64,000 nucleotides of DNA, from contig NZ_CABVHK010000006.1 in NCBI RefSeq assembly GCF_902497785.1, positions 186,001 to 250,000 of the forward strand, read 5' to 3'. Of the stretch, positions 30,461 through 40,021 are shown one piece after another. Below the pieces are notes generated by a model. That model was not told where the DNA came from and did not search any database. It saw only the letters and a list, made by a program, of their open reading frames with translations. Every line of letters begins with the position of its first letter. The stretch's first letter is position 1. This DNA comes from Pseudomonas fluorescens. GTDB taxonomy: Bacteria; Pseudomonadota; Gammaproteobacteria; Pseudomonadales; Pseudomonadaceae. The translations under genes were made by a program, and so were the position numbers.

Positions 30461-32377
30461 TTACCGTTCGATGCCGTGCTTACGCAGCTTCCTGTAGAGC
30501 GTATTGCGGCTGACCCCCAACTGTTCCGCGGTATGCGTCATATGCCAGCGCGTCTGCTCCAGCGCAGTGAGCAGCGCCAGGCGTTCAGCCTCGTCCAGCG
30601 GGTAATCCGATGAGGCTTGCGCCACCACAACCGGCACCGGCCGAACCTGACGAATCATCGCCGGCAGATCCTCCAGGCCGATCCGCCCGCCGTCACACAA
30701 CGCCGCCAACGTGCGCAAGACATTGCGCAATTGCCGCACATTCCCCGGCCAGGCAAACCCGAGCAACGCCTGGCGCGCCGGCTCATCAATCAGCACCGTC
30801 TCGCCGCCGGCCTCCTGCGCCAGCAAAAAGTCGAGCAACTGCGACTTATCACTGCGCTCGCGTAACGCCGGCAAGGCGATTTCCAGCCCATTGAGACGGT
30901 AATACAAATCCTCGCGGAAGCTGCCGTCCTGCACTCGCTCCAGCAAATTGCGGTGAGTGGCGCTGATGATCCGCACGTTGACCGACTCCGGCTCGCCGCC
31001 AATCGGCACCACTTGCCGATCTTCGAGCACTCGCAACAGCCGGGTTTGCAACGCCAGCGGCATGTCGCCGATTTCATCCAGAAACAACGTCCCGCCGTCG
31101 GCCTGCTGCAACTTGCCGCGCATGCCTTCCTTGCGTGCGCCGGTGAAACTGCCGCCGCGATAACCGAACAGTTCGCTCTCGATCAGGCTTTCGGGGATGG
31201 CCGCGCAATTGAGCGCGACGAAGGCTTTTTCAGCGCGCTGGCTTGCCTGGTGCACGGCCTTGGCAAAGGCCTCTTTGCCGGACCCGGTTTCACCGTTGAT
31301 CACCAGCGGTACGTCACGCTCGAAAACGCGCAGGGATTTGCGGAAATCTTCCTGCAGGCCTTTGTCGCCCAGGCAGATGTCCGCCAGACGCGCAGGCTCG
31401 GCAACCGGACTTTGCACCGCCGGCGCCAGCGCCGGAATGCTGCGCGGCGGTCCTCGCAACACGGCAAACAGGCTTCGCCCGTCGCGGGTGCGCAATGGCC
31501 AACTGGCGCTGGCATTCACACTGGCGCGGCCCAGCAGCTCATCCAGCGAGCAGTCGAAAAACGCCTCGACCGGTTGACCCAGCAGTCCGCCGCGAATGTG
31601 CCCCAGCAGGTTCAGCGCACTCTGATTGACCGCGCTGATCCGCCCTTCCCCGTCGAACGCCAGCAACCCCTCGCTGAACAGCCCGACGGATTCCGCCTGC
31701 AAGTGAAAACGCAGTAGCCATTGATTGTCGAAATAGCGCAGGAAATAGCAGCTCTCGATCATCTTCGCCGACAGGTTGACCAGGGCCATGGTATGGAACT
31801 GGCTCTGCCGCGAGACTTCGTGCCGCGCCGAGGACACGTCGAGCACCGCCAGCAGTTCGCCATGCGGGTCGAACACCGGGCTGGCCGAGCAGGTCAGGCC
31901 GGTGTGGCGACCGCGAAAGTGTTCGTCCTGGTGGATGGTCAGCGCCTGACGCTCCACCAGACAGGTGCCGATGCCGTTGGTGCCTTCGCAGGCTTCGCTC
32001 CAGTCGGCGCCGAGCCAAAGCCCGGCGCGCTCGAAGATCTTGCGTTCGGCGGGTGCAGTCACACAGTTGAGGATCACGCCGCGGGCATCGGTGAGCAACA
32101 CCGCATGGCCGGCGCCGGAAAGTTGCTGATGCAGGCTGCTCATTTCAGTGCCGGCGATGTGTAGCACTTGCTGCAGCCGTTCGCGGCTTTCGAGCACACG
32201 ACCATGCTCCAGCACCGTCGGCGCCATGGTCAGGGCCGGGTCGAGGTGATAGTCCTCAAGACAGCGCAGCCAGGAACGGGCAATCGATGGGTCGCTGCCG
32301 GGGCCGTGCAGGTGGGATTTGCCCTGGGTCACGGTCAGCACTTGCCGGGCATGGCGACTCAAATGGTTGTCGTGCAT
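30461..32377 (-). CDS. eatR: Sigma-54-dependent activator of ethanolamine catabolism (EatR/AcoR-like)
   Basis: Enhancer-binding protein of 638 aa. The N-terminal part (about 1-310) is a sensor region of AcoR type with GAF-like and PAS-like segments. The AAA+ domain has Walker [11 protein letters not shown], Walker [14 protein letters not shown], and the sigma-54 contact loop as GSFTGA rather than GAFTGA. A Fis-type helix-turn-helix ends the protein ([20 protein letters not shown]). It is divergent from exaC, and sigma-54 promoters lie before exaC and eutB. In PAO1 the gene in this position (PA4021, EatR) activates ethanolamine use; the role here is inferred from that. Confidence 0.88.
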   Translation of the reverse strand: MHDNHLSRHARQVLTVTQGKSHLHGPGSDPSIARSWLRCLEDYHLDPALTMAPTVLEHGRVLESRERLQQVLHIAGTEMSSLHQQLSGAGHAVLLTDARGVILNCVTAPAERKIFERAGLWLGADWSEACEGTNGIGTCLVERQALTIHQDEHFRGRHTGLTCSASPVFDPHGELLAVLDVSSARHEVSRQSQFHTMALVNLSAKMIESCYFLRYFDNQWLLRFHLQAESVGLFSEGLLAFDGEGRISAVNQSALNLLGHIRGGLLGQPVEAFFDCSLDELLGRASVNASASWPLRTRDGRSLFAVLRGPPRSIPALAPAVQSPVAEPARLADICLGDKGLQEDFRKSLRVFERDVPLVINGETGSGKEAFAKAVHQASQRAEKAFVALNCAAIPESLIESELFGYRGGSFTGARKEGMRGKLQQADGGTLFLDEIGDMPLALQTRLLRVLEDRQVVPIGGEPESVNVRIISATHRNLLERVQDGSFREDLYYRLNGLEIALPALRERSDKSQLLDFLLAQEAGGETVLIDEPARQALLGFAWPGNVRQLRNVLRTLAALCDGGRIGLEDLPAMIRQVRPVPVVVAQASSDYPLDEAERLALLTALEQTRWHMTHTAEQLGVSRNTLYRKLRKHGIER

Positions 32378-32414
32378 TTCTTATTATTCTCCCCGAATGC
32401 TGTACACCGCCCCG

Positions 32415-32515
32415 TGTAGGAGCTGTCGAGTGAAACGAGGCTGCGATCGTTTGATCTTCTCCCTTAAAGCAAAATCAATAGATCGCAGCCTCGTTTCACT
32501 CGACAGCTCCTACGG
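32415..32515. repeat. REP doublet (family A, TCGTTTCACTCGA variant)
   Basis: Both arms carry the TGAAACGAGG variant core: GTAGGAGCTGTCGAGTGAAA and its inverse. It lies in the eatR-exaC intergenic region, upstream of the putative regulatory palindromes. Confidence 0.8.
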
Positions 32516-32574
32516 GGTTGTGCCGAGCATCCTCCAGCCCGGTCTGCATTGCAATGCTGGCAAGACTGCTCGGT

Positions 32575-32621
32575 CACAGGCTGTGCCACAAGCGGTACAA
32601 AGTGTCACACCCACCGTACCG
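32575..32621 (+). promoter_or_regulatory. Candidate enhancer (EatR upstream activating site)
   Basis: Three short palindromes are nested here: CACAGGCTGTG (32575-32585), GTGTCACAC (32602-32610), and CGGTAC-N17-GTACCG (32593-32621). They lie 75-120 bases before the exaC sigma-54 promoter, the usual distance for an enhancer-binding protein. Assignment to EatR is an inference. Confidence 0.4.
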
Positions 32622-32695
32622 AAACCGCCACACACGCCATCCGCCCGTCCGACAAAAACCACGCAAGACCTTGATTTGCCTGACCTGCAAGGCAG

Positions 32696-32710
32696 TGGCC
32701 CGACCTTTGC
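32696..32710 (+). promoter_or_regulatory. Sigma-54 promoter of exaC
   Basis: TGGCCCGACCTTTGC has the invariant GG and GC of the -24/-12 promoter with the correct ten-base interval. It lies 64 bases before the exaC ATG and is oriented toward it. Confidence 0.75.
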
Positions 32711-32773
32711 TCTACGCTTATAACAAGCGCACATGCGCCTCTCTTATAAATACAAAGCCAAGGAGAAAACATC

Positions 32774-34294
32774 ATGCGTTACGCTCACCCCGGTACTGAA
32801 GGCGCTATCGTTTCGTTCAAGAGCAAATACGGTAACTACATCGGCGGCGAGTTCGTCGCGCCTGTCAAAGGTCAGTACTTCACCAATACCTCGCCAGTGA
32901 ATGGCCAACCGATTGCCGAATTCCCGCGCTCCACAGCCGAAGACATCGACAAGGCGCTGGACGCTGCCCATGCCGCAGCCGATGCCTGGGGCGCCACGTC
33001 CGCTCAGGCACGCTCGCTGGTGCTGCTGAAAATCGCCGACCGCATCGAGCAGAACCTGGAACTGCTGGCAATCACCGAATCCTGGGACAACGGCAAAGCC
33101 GTTCGCGAAACCCTCAACGCCGACATCCCGCTGGCCGCCGACCACTTCCGCTACTTCGCCGGTTGCATCCGCGCGCAGGAAGGCAGCGCTGCCGAGATCG
33201 ACGGCAACACCGTGGCTTATCACATCCACGAACCACTGGGCGTGGTCGGGCAGATCATCCCGTGGAACTTCCCGATCCTGATGGCCGCCTGGAAACTCGC
33301 TCCGGCCTTGGCTGCCGGTAACTGCGTGGTGCTCAAGCCTGCCGAACAAACGCCGCTGGGCATTACCGTGCTGATGGAACTGATCGGCGACCTGCTGCCG
33401 CCGGGCGTGCTGAACGTCGTGCAAGGCTTCGGCAAAGAAGCCGGCGAAGCACTGGCCACCAGCAAGCGCATCGCCAAGATCGCGTTCACTGGCTCGACCC
33501 CGGTCGGTTCGCACATCATGAAATGCGCGGCCGAAAACATCATTCCGTCCACCGTGGAGCTGGGTGGCAAGTCGCCGAACATCTTCTTCGCCGACATCAT
33601 GCAAGCCGAAGAAACCTTCATCGAAAAAGCCGCCGAAGGTCTGGTGCTGGCGTTCTTCAACCAAGGCGAAGTGTGCACCTGCCCGTCTCGTGCACTGGTG
33701 CAAGAGTCGATCTACGACGACTTCATGAAAGTGGTGATGAAGAAAGTCCTGCAAATCAAACGTGGCGACCCGCTGGACACCGACACCATGGTCGGCGCTC
33801 AAGCATCCGAGCAGCAATTCGACAAAATCCTTTCGTACCTGGAAATCGCCAAGGGCGAAGGCGCCGAGCTACTGACCGGCGGCAAGATCGAAAAACTCGA
33901 GGGCAGCCTCGCGACTGGCTATTACATCCAGCCGACCCTGCTCAAGGGCACCAACAAAATGCGCGTGTTCCAGGAAGAAATCTTTGGCCCGGTGGTGAGC
34001 ATCACCACCTTCAAGGACGAAGCCGAAGCGCTGGCCATCGCCAACGACACCGAGTTCGGCCTCGGCGCCGGCCTCTGGACCCGCGACATCAACCGCGCCT
34101 ACCGCATGGGCCGCGCCATCAAGGCCGGTCGCGTCTGGACCAACTGCTACCACCTGTACCCGGCGCACGCCGCGTTCGGTGGCTACAAAAAATCCGGCGT
34201 CGGTCGTGAAACCCACAAAATGATGCTCGACCATTATCAGCAGACCAAAAACCTGCTGGTGAGCTACGACATCAATCCGCTGGGGTTCTTCTAA
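32774..34294 (+). CDS. exaC: NAD-dependent acetaldehyde dehydrogenase (ExaC/AcoD type)
   Basis: Oxidises acetaldehyde, here presumably the product of ethanolamine ammonia-lyase. The 506-aa protein has [26 protein letters not shown], the catalytic VELGGKSPN glutamate and [10 protein letters not shown] with nucleophile Cys301. It ends with the conserved [17 protein letters not shown] Shine-Dalgarno precedes the ATG. It lies under a sigma-54 promoter between eatR and eutB. The symbol follows the ExaC name used for close relatives; more than one paralogue can exist in a genome. Confidence 0.93.
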   Translation: MRYAHPGTEGAIVSFKSKYGNYIGGEFVAPVKGQYFTNTSPVNGQPIAEFPRSTAEDIDKALDAAHAAADAWGATSAQARSLVLLKIADRIEQNLELLAITESWDNGKAVRETLNADIPLAADHFRYFAGCIRAQEGSAAEIDGNTVAYHIHEPLGVVGQIIPWNFPILMAAWKLAPALAAGNCVVLKPAEQTPLGITVLMELIGDLLPPGVLNVVQGFGKEAGEALATSKRIAKIAFTGSTPVGSHIMKCAAENIIPSTVELGGKSPNIFFADIMQAEETFIEKAAEGLVLAFFNQGEVCTCPSRALVQESIYDDFMKVVMKKVLQIKRGDPLDTDTMVGAQASEQQFDKILSYLEIAKGEGAELLTGGKIEKLEGSLATGYYIQPTLLKGTNKMRVFQEEIFGPVVSITTFKDEAEALAIANDTEFGLGAGLWTRDINRAYRMGRAIKAGRVWTNCYHLYPAHAAFGGYKKSGVGRETHKMMLDHYQQTKNLLVSYDINPLGFF

Positions 34295-34302
34295 AATCCG
34301 CA

Positions 34303-34328
34303 GGCGATACAGGTAGGCCTGTATCGCC
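34303..34328 (+). terminator. Hairpin after exaC
   Basis: GGCGATACAGG, loop TAGG, CCTGTATCGCC: an 11-bp perfect stem, nine bases after the exaC stop. T-rich sequence after it is weak. Together with the separate eutB promoter it suggests that exaC and eutBC are different transcription units. Confidence 0.6.
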
Positions 34329-34340
34329 GTCGGGATATTC

Positions 34341-34430
34341 TTCGCGGGCAAGCCCGCTCCCACAGTGCTTTGTGGTCTGCCGCCAATCGCCGGCTTACTC
34401 AAACCCTGTGGGAGCGGGCTTGCCCGCGAA
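34341..34430. repeat. REP doublet (family C, GCGGGCTTGCCCGC type)
   Basis: TTCGCGGGCAAGCCCGCTCC then, after about 40 bases, the inverted GGAGCGGGCTTGCCCGCGAA. It lies between exaC and the eutB promoter. Confidence 0.85.
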
Positions 34431-34469
34431 AGCGCCCTCAAGACACACTCATTTATAGCCCTGCGACTT

Positions 34470-34484
34470 TGGCACGGGCCTTGC
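34470..34484 (+). promoter_or_regulatory. Sigma-54 promoter of eutBC
   Basis: TGGCACGGGCCTTGC matches the sigma-54 consensus TGGCACG-N4-TTGC exactly, 52 bases before the eutB ATG. Confidence 0.85.
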
Positions 34485-34535
34485 CTGTCTCACTCCACAA
34501 AAGCACGCCCTTATTGCGTCAATCAGGAGGACCCC

Positions 34536-35930
34536 ATGGCAATTTTCACCCATTCCATCGGCGCCCAGACCTACCGCTTCGCCAGCCTCAAAGAGGTCAT
34601 GGCCAAGGCCAGCCCGGCACGTTCGGGAGATTTCCTCGCTGGCGTGGCGGCCCTCAACGATGGCGAACGCGTCGCCGCGCAAATGGCCCTGGCTGACATC
34701 CCGCTGACCCATTTCCTGCAGGAAGTGCTGATTCCCTACGAAGACGATGAAGTCACCCGCCTGATCATCGACACTCACGACCCACAAGCCTTCGCCGCTG
34801 TCAGCCATCTCACCGTCGGCGGTTTTCGCGACTGGCTGCTCAGTGATGTCGCCGACGAACAAAGCCTGCGCGCCCTCGCCCCTGGCCTGACACCGGAAAT
34901 GGCCGCGGCCGTGTCGAAAATCATGCGCGTGCAGGATCTGGTACTGGTGGCGCAGAAAATCCGTGTCGTCACCCAATTCCGCGGCACCATGGGCCTGCGC
35001 GGCCGGTTATCCACCCGCCTGCAACCCAACCATCCCACCGACGAGCCGGCCGGCATCGCCGCGAGCATTCTCGACGGGCTGCTGTACGGCAACGGCGACG
35101 CGATGATCGGGATCAACCCGGCCACCGACAGCATCGCTTCGATCTGCGCAATGCTGGAAATGCTCGACGCGATCATCCAGCGTTACGAAATTCCTACACA
35201 GGCCTGCGTTTTAACCCACGTCACCACGTCCATCGAAGCGATCAACCGCGGTGTTCCGCTGGACCTGGTGTTCCAGTCGATTGCCGGCACCGAAGCGGCC
35301 AACGCCAGTTTCGGCATCAACCTGAACCTGTTGCAGGAAGGCTATGACGCCGGTTTGAGCCTGAATCGCGGCACGCTGGGGCAGAACCTGATGTATTTCG
35401 AAACCGGCCAGGGCAGTGCGTTATCGGCCAACGCCCACCACGGCCTCGATCAACAGACATGCGAAACCCGCGCCTACGCCGTGGCGCGCCATTTCAAACC
35501 GTTTCTGGTGAACACCGTCGTAGGATTTATCGGCCCGGAATACCTGTACAACGGCAAGCAGATCATCCGAGCCGGCCTCGAAGACCACTTCTGCGGCAAG
35601 CTGCTGGGCGTGCCAATGGGTTGCGACATCTGTTACACCAATCACGCCGAAGCCGATCAGGACGACATGGACACCCTGCTGACGCTGCTCGGCGTGGCCG
35701 GCATCAACTTCATCATGGGCATCCCCGGCTCCGACGACATCATGCTCAATTACCAGACCACGTCGTTCCACGACGCGCTCTACGCCCGGCAAACCCTGGG
35801 TTTGAAACCCGCGCCCGAGTTCGAACAGTGGCTGGCCAGGATGGGCATTTTCACCCAGGCAGACGGCAAGATTCACTTCGGCAACAATTTGCCACCGGCC
35901 TTCCGCCAGGCCATGGCGCAACTGGGATGA
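34536..35930 (+). CDS. eutB: Ethanolamine ammonia-lyase large subunit
   Basis: B12-dependent enzyme splitting ethanolamine to acetaldehyde and ammonia. The large subunit has 464 aa. Conserved stretches include [52 protein letters not shown] and [22 protein letters not shown] full AGGAGG Shine-Dalgarno lies before the ATG. It overlaps eutC by four bases. No microcompartment genes are nearby, as expected for Pseudomonas. Confidence 0.97.
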   Translation: MAIFTHSIGAQTYRFASLKEVMAKASPARSGDFLAGVAALNDGERVAAQMALADIPLTHFLQEVLIPYEDDEVTRLIIDTHDPQAFAAVSHLTVGGFRDWLLSDVADEQSLRALAPGLTPEMAAAVSKIMRVQDLVLVAQKIRVVTQFRGTMGLRGRLSTRLQPNHPTDEPAGIAASILDGLLYGNGDAMIGINPATDSIASICAMLEMLDAIIQRYEIPTQACVLTHVTTSIEAINRGVPLDLVFQSIAGTEAANASFGINLNLLQEGYDAGLSLNRGTLGQNLMYFETGQGSALSANAHHGLDQQTCETRAYAVARHFKPFLVNTVVGFIGPEYLYNGKQIIRAGLEDHFCGKLLGVPMGCDICYTNHAEADQDDMDTLLTLLGVAGINFIMGIPGSDDIMLNYQTTSFHDALYARQTLGLKPAPEFEQWLARMGIFTQADGKIHFGNNLPPAFRQAMAQLG

Positions 35931-36763
35931 GTGTCGATATGGATAAACCACCGAGTGACCCGCAAAACCCGTTGCTCGAATTGCGTCGCCTGACGCCCGC
36001 GCGAATTGCCCTGGGCCGCAGCGGCACCAGCATGCCCACCAGCGCGCAGCTGGATTTTCAGTACGCCCACGCCCAAGCCCGGGACGCGGTGCACCTGCCC
36101 TTCGATCATGCCGGGCTCAGCGCGCAGCTGGCCGAATGCGGTCGCCAGAGTTTACTGCTGCACAGCGCCGCCGCGAATCGCGACAGTTATTTGCAACGCC
36201 CGGACCTGGGGCGCAAGTTGAGCGATGCGTCGGCGCAGAACTTGCGCGACTATGCGCAAGCCAACCCCGGCGGCGTTGACCTGGTCATCGTTGTCGCCGA
36301 TGGCCTGTCGGCGCTGGCGGTTCATCGCCACACCGCACCCTTCCTGACACGGCTGCAAGAGCAGATCGCGACTGATCGCTGGTCCGTTTCACCCGTGGTT
36401 CTGGTCGAGCAAGGCCGGGTGGCGATTGGCGATGAAATTGGCGAATTGCTAGGTGCGAAGATGGTGGTGATCCTGATCGGCGAGCGCCCTGGCCTCAGCT
36501 CGCCAGACAGTCTGGGGTTATATTTCACCTACAACCCCAAGATCGGTCTGACGGACGCTTACCGCAATTGCATCTCCAACGTACGACTGGAAGGCTTGAG
36601 TTATGGCATGGCGGCGCACCGTCTGGTGTATTTGATGCGCGAAGCCTGCCGCCGACAGCTGTCGGGGGTCAATCTGAAGGACGAAGCGCAGGTTCAGACG
36701 CTGGTGTCGGACGCAGGTGCAGACACGAAAGGTAATTTCCTACTGAGCCCGCTGAATACCTGA
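35927..36763 (+). CDS. eutC: Ethanolamine ammonia-lyase small subunit
   Basis: Small subunit of the lyase, contributing to cobalamin binding. The 278-aa protein has [51 protein letters not shown] and [14 protein letters not shown]. The ATG overlaps the eutB stop (ATGA), keeping subunit production matched. Confidence 0.97.
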   Translation: MSVDMDKPPSDPQNPLLELRRLTPARIALGRSGTSMPTSAQLDFQYAHAQARDAVHLPFDHAGLSAQLAECGRQSLLLHSAAANRDSYLQRPDLGRKLSDASAQNLRDYAQANPGGVDLVIVVADGLSALAVHRHTAPFLTRLQEQIATDRWSVSPVVLVEQGRVAIGDEIGELLGAKMVVILIGERPGLSSPDSLGLYFTYNPKIGLTDAYRNCISNVRLEGLSYGMAAHRLVYLMREACRRQLSGVNLKDEAQVQTLVSDAGADTKGNFLLSPLNT

Positions 36764-36882
36764 ACCGTTTCCGCATTGCGTTTAACCCCGGATTTCAGGC
36801 AGGATCGAAACACGGCTGCCCGAGTGAGAACCGTTCGCCGTCAGAGCACGTGAAGACAGCCACTTGAAGACGAGACCTATCG

Positions 36883-37344
36883 ATGCGGATTATTCAAGCG
36901 ACCCTCGAACACCTGGACCTGCTGACCCCGTTGTTCGTCAAATATCGCGAGTTTTATGGTTCCCTGCCGTATCCGGACTCATCCCGGGCCTTCCTCGAAA
37001 AGCGCCTGCGTCGCAAGGAATCGGTCATCTATCTGGCCCTGGCCGATGACGACAACAACAAACTGATGGGTTTCTGTCAGCTCTACCCGAGCTTCTCCTC
37101 GCTATCGCTTAAACGCGTGTGGATCCTCAACGACATCTACGTCGCCGAAGATGCACGCCGCCAGTTGGTCGCTGACAACCTGATGCGCACCGCAAAAAAA
37201 ATGGCCAAGGAAACCAATGCCGTGCGCATGCGCGTATCCACCAGCAGCGACAACGAAATCGCCCAGAAAACCTACGAATCCATCGGCTTCAAGGAAGACA
37301 CCGAGTTCAAGAACTACGTGTTGCCGATCAGCGACGAGCTCTAA
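36883..37344 (+). CDS. GNAT-family N-acetyltransferase
   Basis: A 153-aa single-domain GNAT protein. Strand 4 and the acetyl-CoA loop are seen as WILNDIYVAEDARRQLVADNLM, and the C-terminal NEIAQKTYESIGFKED is typical. The loop is RRQLVA, a variant of R/QxxGxG/A. It resembles PAO1 PA4026. The substrate is unknown. Confidence 0.88.
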   Translation: MRIIQATLEHLDLLTPLFVKYREFYGSLPYPDSSRAFLEKRLRRKESVIYLALADDDNNKLMGFCQLYPSFSSLSLKRVWILNDIYVAEDARRQLVADNLMRTAKKMAKETNAVRMRVSTSSDNEIAQKTYESIGFKEDTEFKNYVLPISDEL

Positions 37345-37369
37345 TGTCGCTGCACTGTGGCGAGCTCTT

Positions 37370-37500
37370 GTGGCGAGGGAGCTTGCTCCCGCTCGACTGC
37401 GCAGCAGTCGTAGTTCCCCTGACCTACCGCGAACTCAGGCTTTGGGAGTGCTTCGCCCTCCAGCGGGACGGTGCGGCGATCCGACAAGCTCCCTCGCCAC
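37370..37500. repeat. REP doublet (family B)
   Basis: GTGGCGAGGGAGCTTGCTCC with CGCTCGACTGCGCAGCAGTC at the left, and the degenerate inverse ending AAGCTCCCTCGCCAC at the right. About 60 bases of unrelated spacer lie between the arms. Confidence 0.8.
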
Positions 37501-37574
37501 ATTGAAGTGTGAGATGTCCAACTCTCGCGACATCCCCCGCTACAAACTGAACACGCTTTTAACTTTCCTGTCCG

Positions 37575-37580
37575 TATAAT
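37575..37580 (+). promoter_or_regulatory. Candidate -10 box upstream of dedA
   Basis: CGTATAATG contains a perfect TATAAT about 100 bases before the DedA ATG. The -35 is not convincing. Confidence 0.4.
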
Positions 37581-37681
37581 GCCGACCTTTCCGGCTTGTA
37601 AGAAAAACTACACCCGTCTGTAGCCTTTCGCGAAGTCATCCGCACAGGCCCGCAGAGTCGGGCCGTCACCACAGGTGCCCC

Positions 37682-38338
37682 ATGGATTTCAACCCGCTCG
37701 ACCTTATCCTGCATCTCGATGTTTACCTCGATTTGCTGGTAAACAATTACGGGCCATGGATCTACGCCATCCTTTTTCTGGTGATCTTCTGCGAAACCGG
37801 TCTGGTGGTAATGCCCTTTCTGCCGGGCGATTCCCTGCTGTTTATCGCCGGCGCCGTGGCAGCGGGTGGCGGAATGGACCCGGTCCTGCTGGGTGGCCTG
37901 CTGATGCTGGCCGCGATCCTCGGCGACAGCACCAACTACGTGATCGGACGCACGGTCGGCGAAAGGCTGTTCAGCAACCCGAACTCGAAAATCTTCCGCC
38001 GCGACTATCTGCAAAAAACCCACGACTTCTACGATAAACACGGCGGCAAAACCGTGACCCTGGCGCGTTTCCTGCCAATCATCCGCACCTTTGCGCCTTT
38101 CGTCGCTGGAGTGGCGAAAATGCCCTACCCGCGTTTCTTCTTTTTCAGCGTACTGGGCACCATCCTTTGGGTTGGCGGCCTGGTCACCCTCGGCTACTTC
38201 TTCGGCAACGTACCGTTCATCAAGAAAAACCTGTCGCTGCTGGTGGTCGCCATCATCCTGCTGTCGCTGGTGCCGATGATTATTGGCGTGTTCCGCAGCC
38301 GTTTCGGCAGCGGCGCCTCCAAAGCCGAACCGCGCTGA
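37682..38338 (+). CDS. DedA-family inner membrane protein
   Basis: A 218-aa polytopic protein of the DedA/YqjA group. Motifs: FCETGLVVMPFLPGDSLLF, LGDSTNYVIGR and LARFLPIIRTFAPFVAGVAKMPYPRF, with the essential acidic and arginine residues. Members support membrane potential tolerance and undecaprenyl or lipid carrier recycling. A second DedA domain is found in the PAP2 fusion at 20709. It is followed three bases later by the MtfA-like gene. Confidence 0.93.
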   Translation: MDFNPLDLILHLDVYLDLLVNNYGPWIYAILFLVIFCETGLVVMPFLPGDSLLFIAGAVAAGGGMDPVLLGGLLMLAAILGDSTNYVIGRTVGERLFSNPNSKIFRRDYLQKTHDFYDKHGGKTVTLARFLPIIRTFAPFVAGVAKMPYPRFFFFSVLGTILWVGGLVTLGYFFGNVPFIKKNLSLLVVAIILLSLVPMIIGVFRSRFGSGASKAEPR

Positions 38339-38341
38339 CCC

Positions 38342-39154
38342 ATGTGGTCGCTCAGCGCCTGGCGTCGCCGGCGCATCCTGGCCAGACACCCGATTGCCGA
38401 TGACCTGTGGCAGCGGGTGCGCCTCCACCTCAGTTTTCTCGACGGCATCAGCGCCGCAGACGACCAATGGTTGCGCGAAGCCAGCGTGCTGTTCCTCGAC
38501 GATAAACATCTGACCGCCCTGCCCGGCGTCGAACTGCACCAAGAACAGCGCTTGCTGCTGGCCGCCCAGGCCCAGTTGCCCTTGCTGAACCTGGGCGACC
38601 TGGACTGGTATCAGGGTTTTCACGAAATCGTCCTCTACCCTGACGACTTCCTCAGCCCCCAGCGCCATCGCGACGCCAGCGGTGTCGAGCACGAATGGGA
38701 CGGCGAACACAGCGGCGAAGCCTGGCAGCAAGGCCCGATCATCCTCGCCTGGCCCGGCGTGATGGCCAGTGGTGGCTGGGAAGGCTACAACCTGGTGATC
38801 CACGAACTCGCACACAAGCTCGACATGCTCAACGGCGACGCCAACGGCCTGCCGCCGCTGCACGCCGACATGCGCATCAGCGACTGGGCGCGGGCTATGC
38901 AAGAGGCCTACGACGACCTCGACCGGCAACTGGAGCGCAACCCGGACGCCGAAACCGCCATTGACCCCTACGCCGCGGAGAACCCGGCCGAATTCTTTGC
39001 CGTCACCAGCGAATATTTCTTCAGCGCCCCGGATTTGTTGCACGAGGCGTATCCTCAGGTGTATGAACAGCTGAAGCTGTTTTACCGCCAGGACCCACTG
39101 GCCCGACTGCGGCAACTTCTGGCCGAAGACCCGGTCTATCAGGCACGCGACTAA
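38342..39154 (+). CDS. mtfA: MtfA-like zinc peptidase (family M90)
   Basis: A 270-aa cytoplasmic protein. The zinc-binding HExxH motif is in LVIHELAHKLDMLNG, and the downstream ENPAEFFAVTSEYFF provides the third ligand glutamate. VLYPDDF and GPIILAWPGV are also typical. In E. coli MtfA binds the repressor Mlc and affects glucose transport; the role in Pseudomonas is not established. It is closely linked to the dedA gene. Confidence 0.9.
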   Translation: MWSLSAWRRRRILARHPIADDLWQRVRLHLSFLDGISAADDQWLREASVLFLDDKHLTALPGVELHQEQRLLLAAQAQLPLLNLGDLDWYQGFHEIVLYPDDFLSPQRHRDASGVEHEWDGEHSGEAWQQGPIILAWPGVMASGGWEGYNLVIHELAHKLDMLNGDANGLPPLHADMRISDWARAMQEAYDDLDRQLERNPDAETAIDPYAAENPAEFFAVTSEYFFSAPDLLHEAYPQVYEQLKLFYRQDPLARLRQLLAEDPVYQARD

Positions 39155-39199
39155 GGTCTCTACGACCCTTGGTACGTGGCATCAACGGCGGAATATGCC

Positions 39200-39205
39200 T
39201 ATAAT
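39200..39205 (+). promoter_or_regulatory. Candidate -10 box for ppa
   Basis: TATAAT, perfect consensus, 68 bases before the ppa ATG and after the mtfA stop. No good -35 is seen, but TG two bases upstream is near the extended -10 position. Confidence 0.5.
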
Positions 39206-39267
39206 CGCCGCCACTTTTTGGTCAATCCGGCCAAGTGTTTTTGGTCAACTAACGGGGGCACCGCCCA

Positions 39268-39795
39268 ATGAGCTACAGCAAGATTCCGGCTGGCAAAGAC
39301 CTGCCGAACGACATCTACGTCGCGATCGAGATTCCGGCCAACCACGCGCCGATCAAATACGAAATCGACAAAGACAGCGATTGCCTGTTCGTTGACCGTT
39401 TCATGGCCACCCCGATGTTCTACCCGGCCAACTACGGTTTCATCCCGAACACCCTGGCTGACGACGGTGATCCCCTCGACGTGCTGGTCGTGACGCCTTA
39501 CCCGGTAGCCCCAGGTTCGGTCATCCGCGCGCGCCCGGTCGGCATCCTGCACATGACCGACGACGGCGGCGGCGATGCAAAAGTCATCGCAGTCCCACAC
39601 GACAAGCTGTCCCAGCTGTACGTCGACGTGAAGGAATACACCGACCTGCCAGCCCTGCTGCTGGAACAGATCAAGCACTTCTTCGAGAACTACAAAGACC
39701 TCGAAAAAGGCAAATGGGTGAAGATCGAAGGTTGGGGCGACGCAGAAGCGGCTCGCACCGAGATCATGAAGTCGGTTGCTGCCTATAAAGGCTAA
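39268..39795 (+). CDS. ppa: Inorganic pyrophosphatase
   Basis: Family I pyrophosphatase of 175 aa, the E. coli length. Active-site residues occur in [28 protein letters not shown] and [14 protein letters not shown]. It is followed by a strong intrinsic terminator, so it is probably monocistronic. It marks the right end of the conserved block before the accessory region. Confidence 0.98.
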   Translation: MSYSKIPAGKDLPNDIYVAIEIPANHAPIKYEIDKDSDCLFVDRFMATPMFYPANYGFIPNTLADDGDPLDVLVVTPYPVAPGSVIRARPVGILHMTDDGGGDAKVIAVPHDKLSQLYVDVKEYTDLPALLLEQIKHFFENYKDLEKGKWVKIEGWGDAEAARTEIMKSVAAYKG

Positions 39796-39830
39796 AACCA
39801 GCTGTCAGCGTTGAGCTGCAAGCTGCAAGA

Positions 39831-39857
39831 AAAACCCCGGTTGATCCGGGGTTTTTT
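39831..39857 (+). terminator. Rho-independent terminator after ppa
   Basis: AAACCCCGG, loop TTGAT, CCGGGGTTTTTTG: an 8-bp stem with a six-T run. Confidence 0.9.
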
Positions 39858-39875
39858 GTGCGCGCCGGAAAGGTT

Positions 39876-39991
39876 TTAAACGGGCTGTTTAACATTCCGG
39901 CAAAACGGTTTTTCTTGTTTAATTTTTACTCGATACGTCTTACAAAGCGTCGCAAATTTCCCGCGTAATTTGAACGAGTCGTTTATTCAAA
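39876..39991 (+). promoter_or_regulatory. Putative operators upstream of the S24 repressor
   Basis: Two inverted repeats lie upstream of the regulator: TTAAAC-GGGCT-GTTTAA (39876-39892) and TTTGAA-N11-TTCAAA (39969-39991). Another GTTTAA occurs at about 39918. The surrounding DNA is AT-rich compared with the genome. Autoregulation by the downstream repressor is inferred. Confidence 0.4.
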
Positions 39992-40021
39992 GCCCCGTCC
40001 CAGGCCCGTAGACTCGTGTTT

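Noticed and set aside
35459..35926. Upstream extension of the eutC frame into eutB
   Set aside because: It is the shifted frame of eutB. The family N-terminus begins at 35927 with an ATGA overlap.
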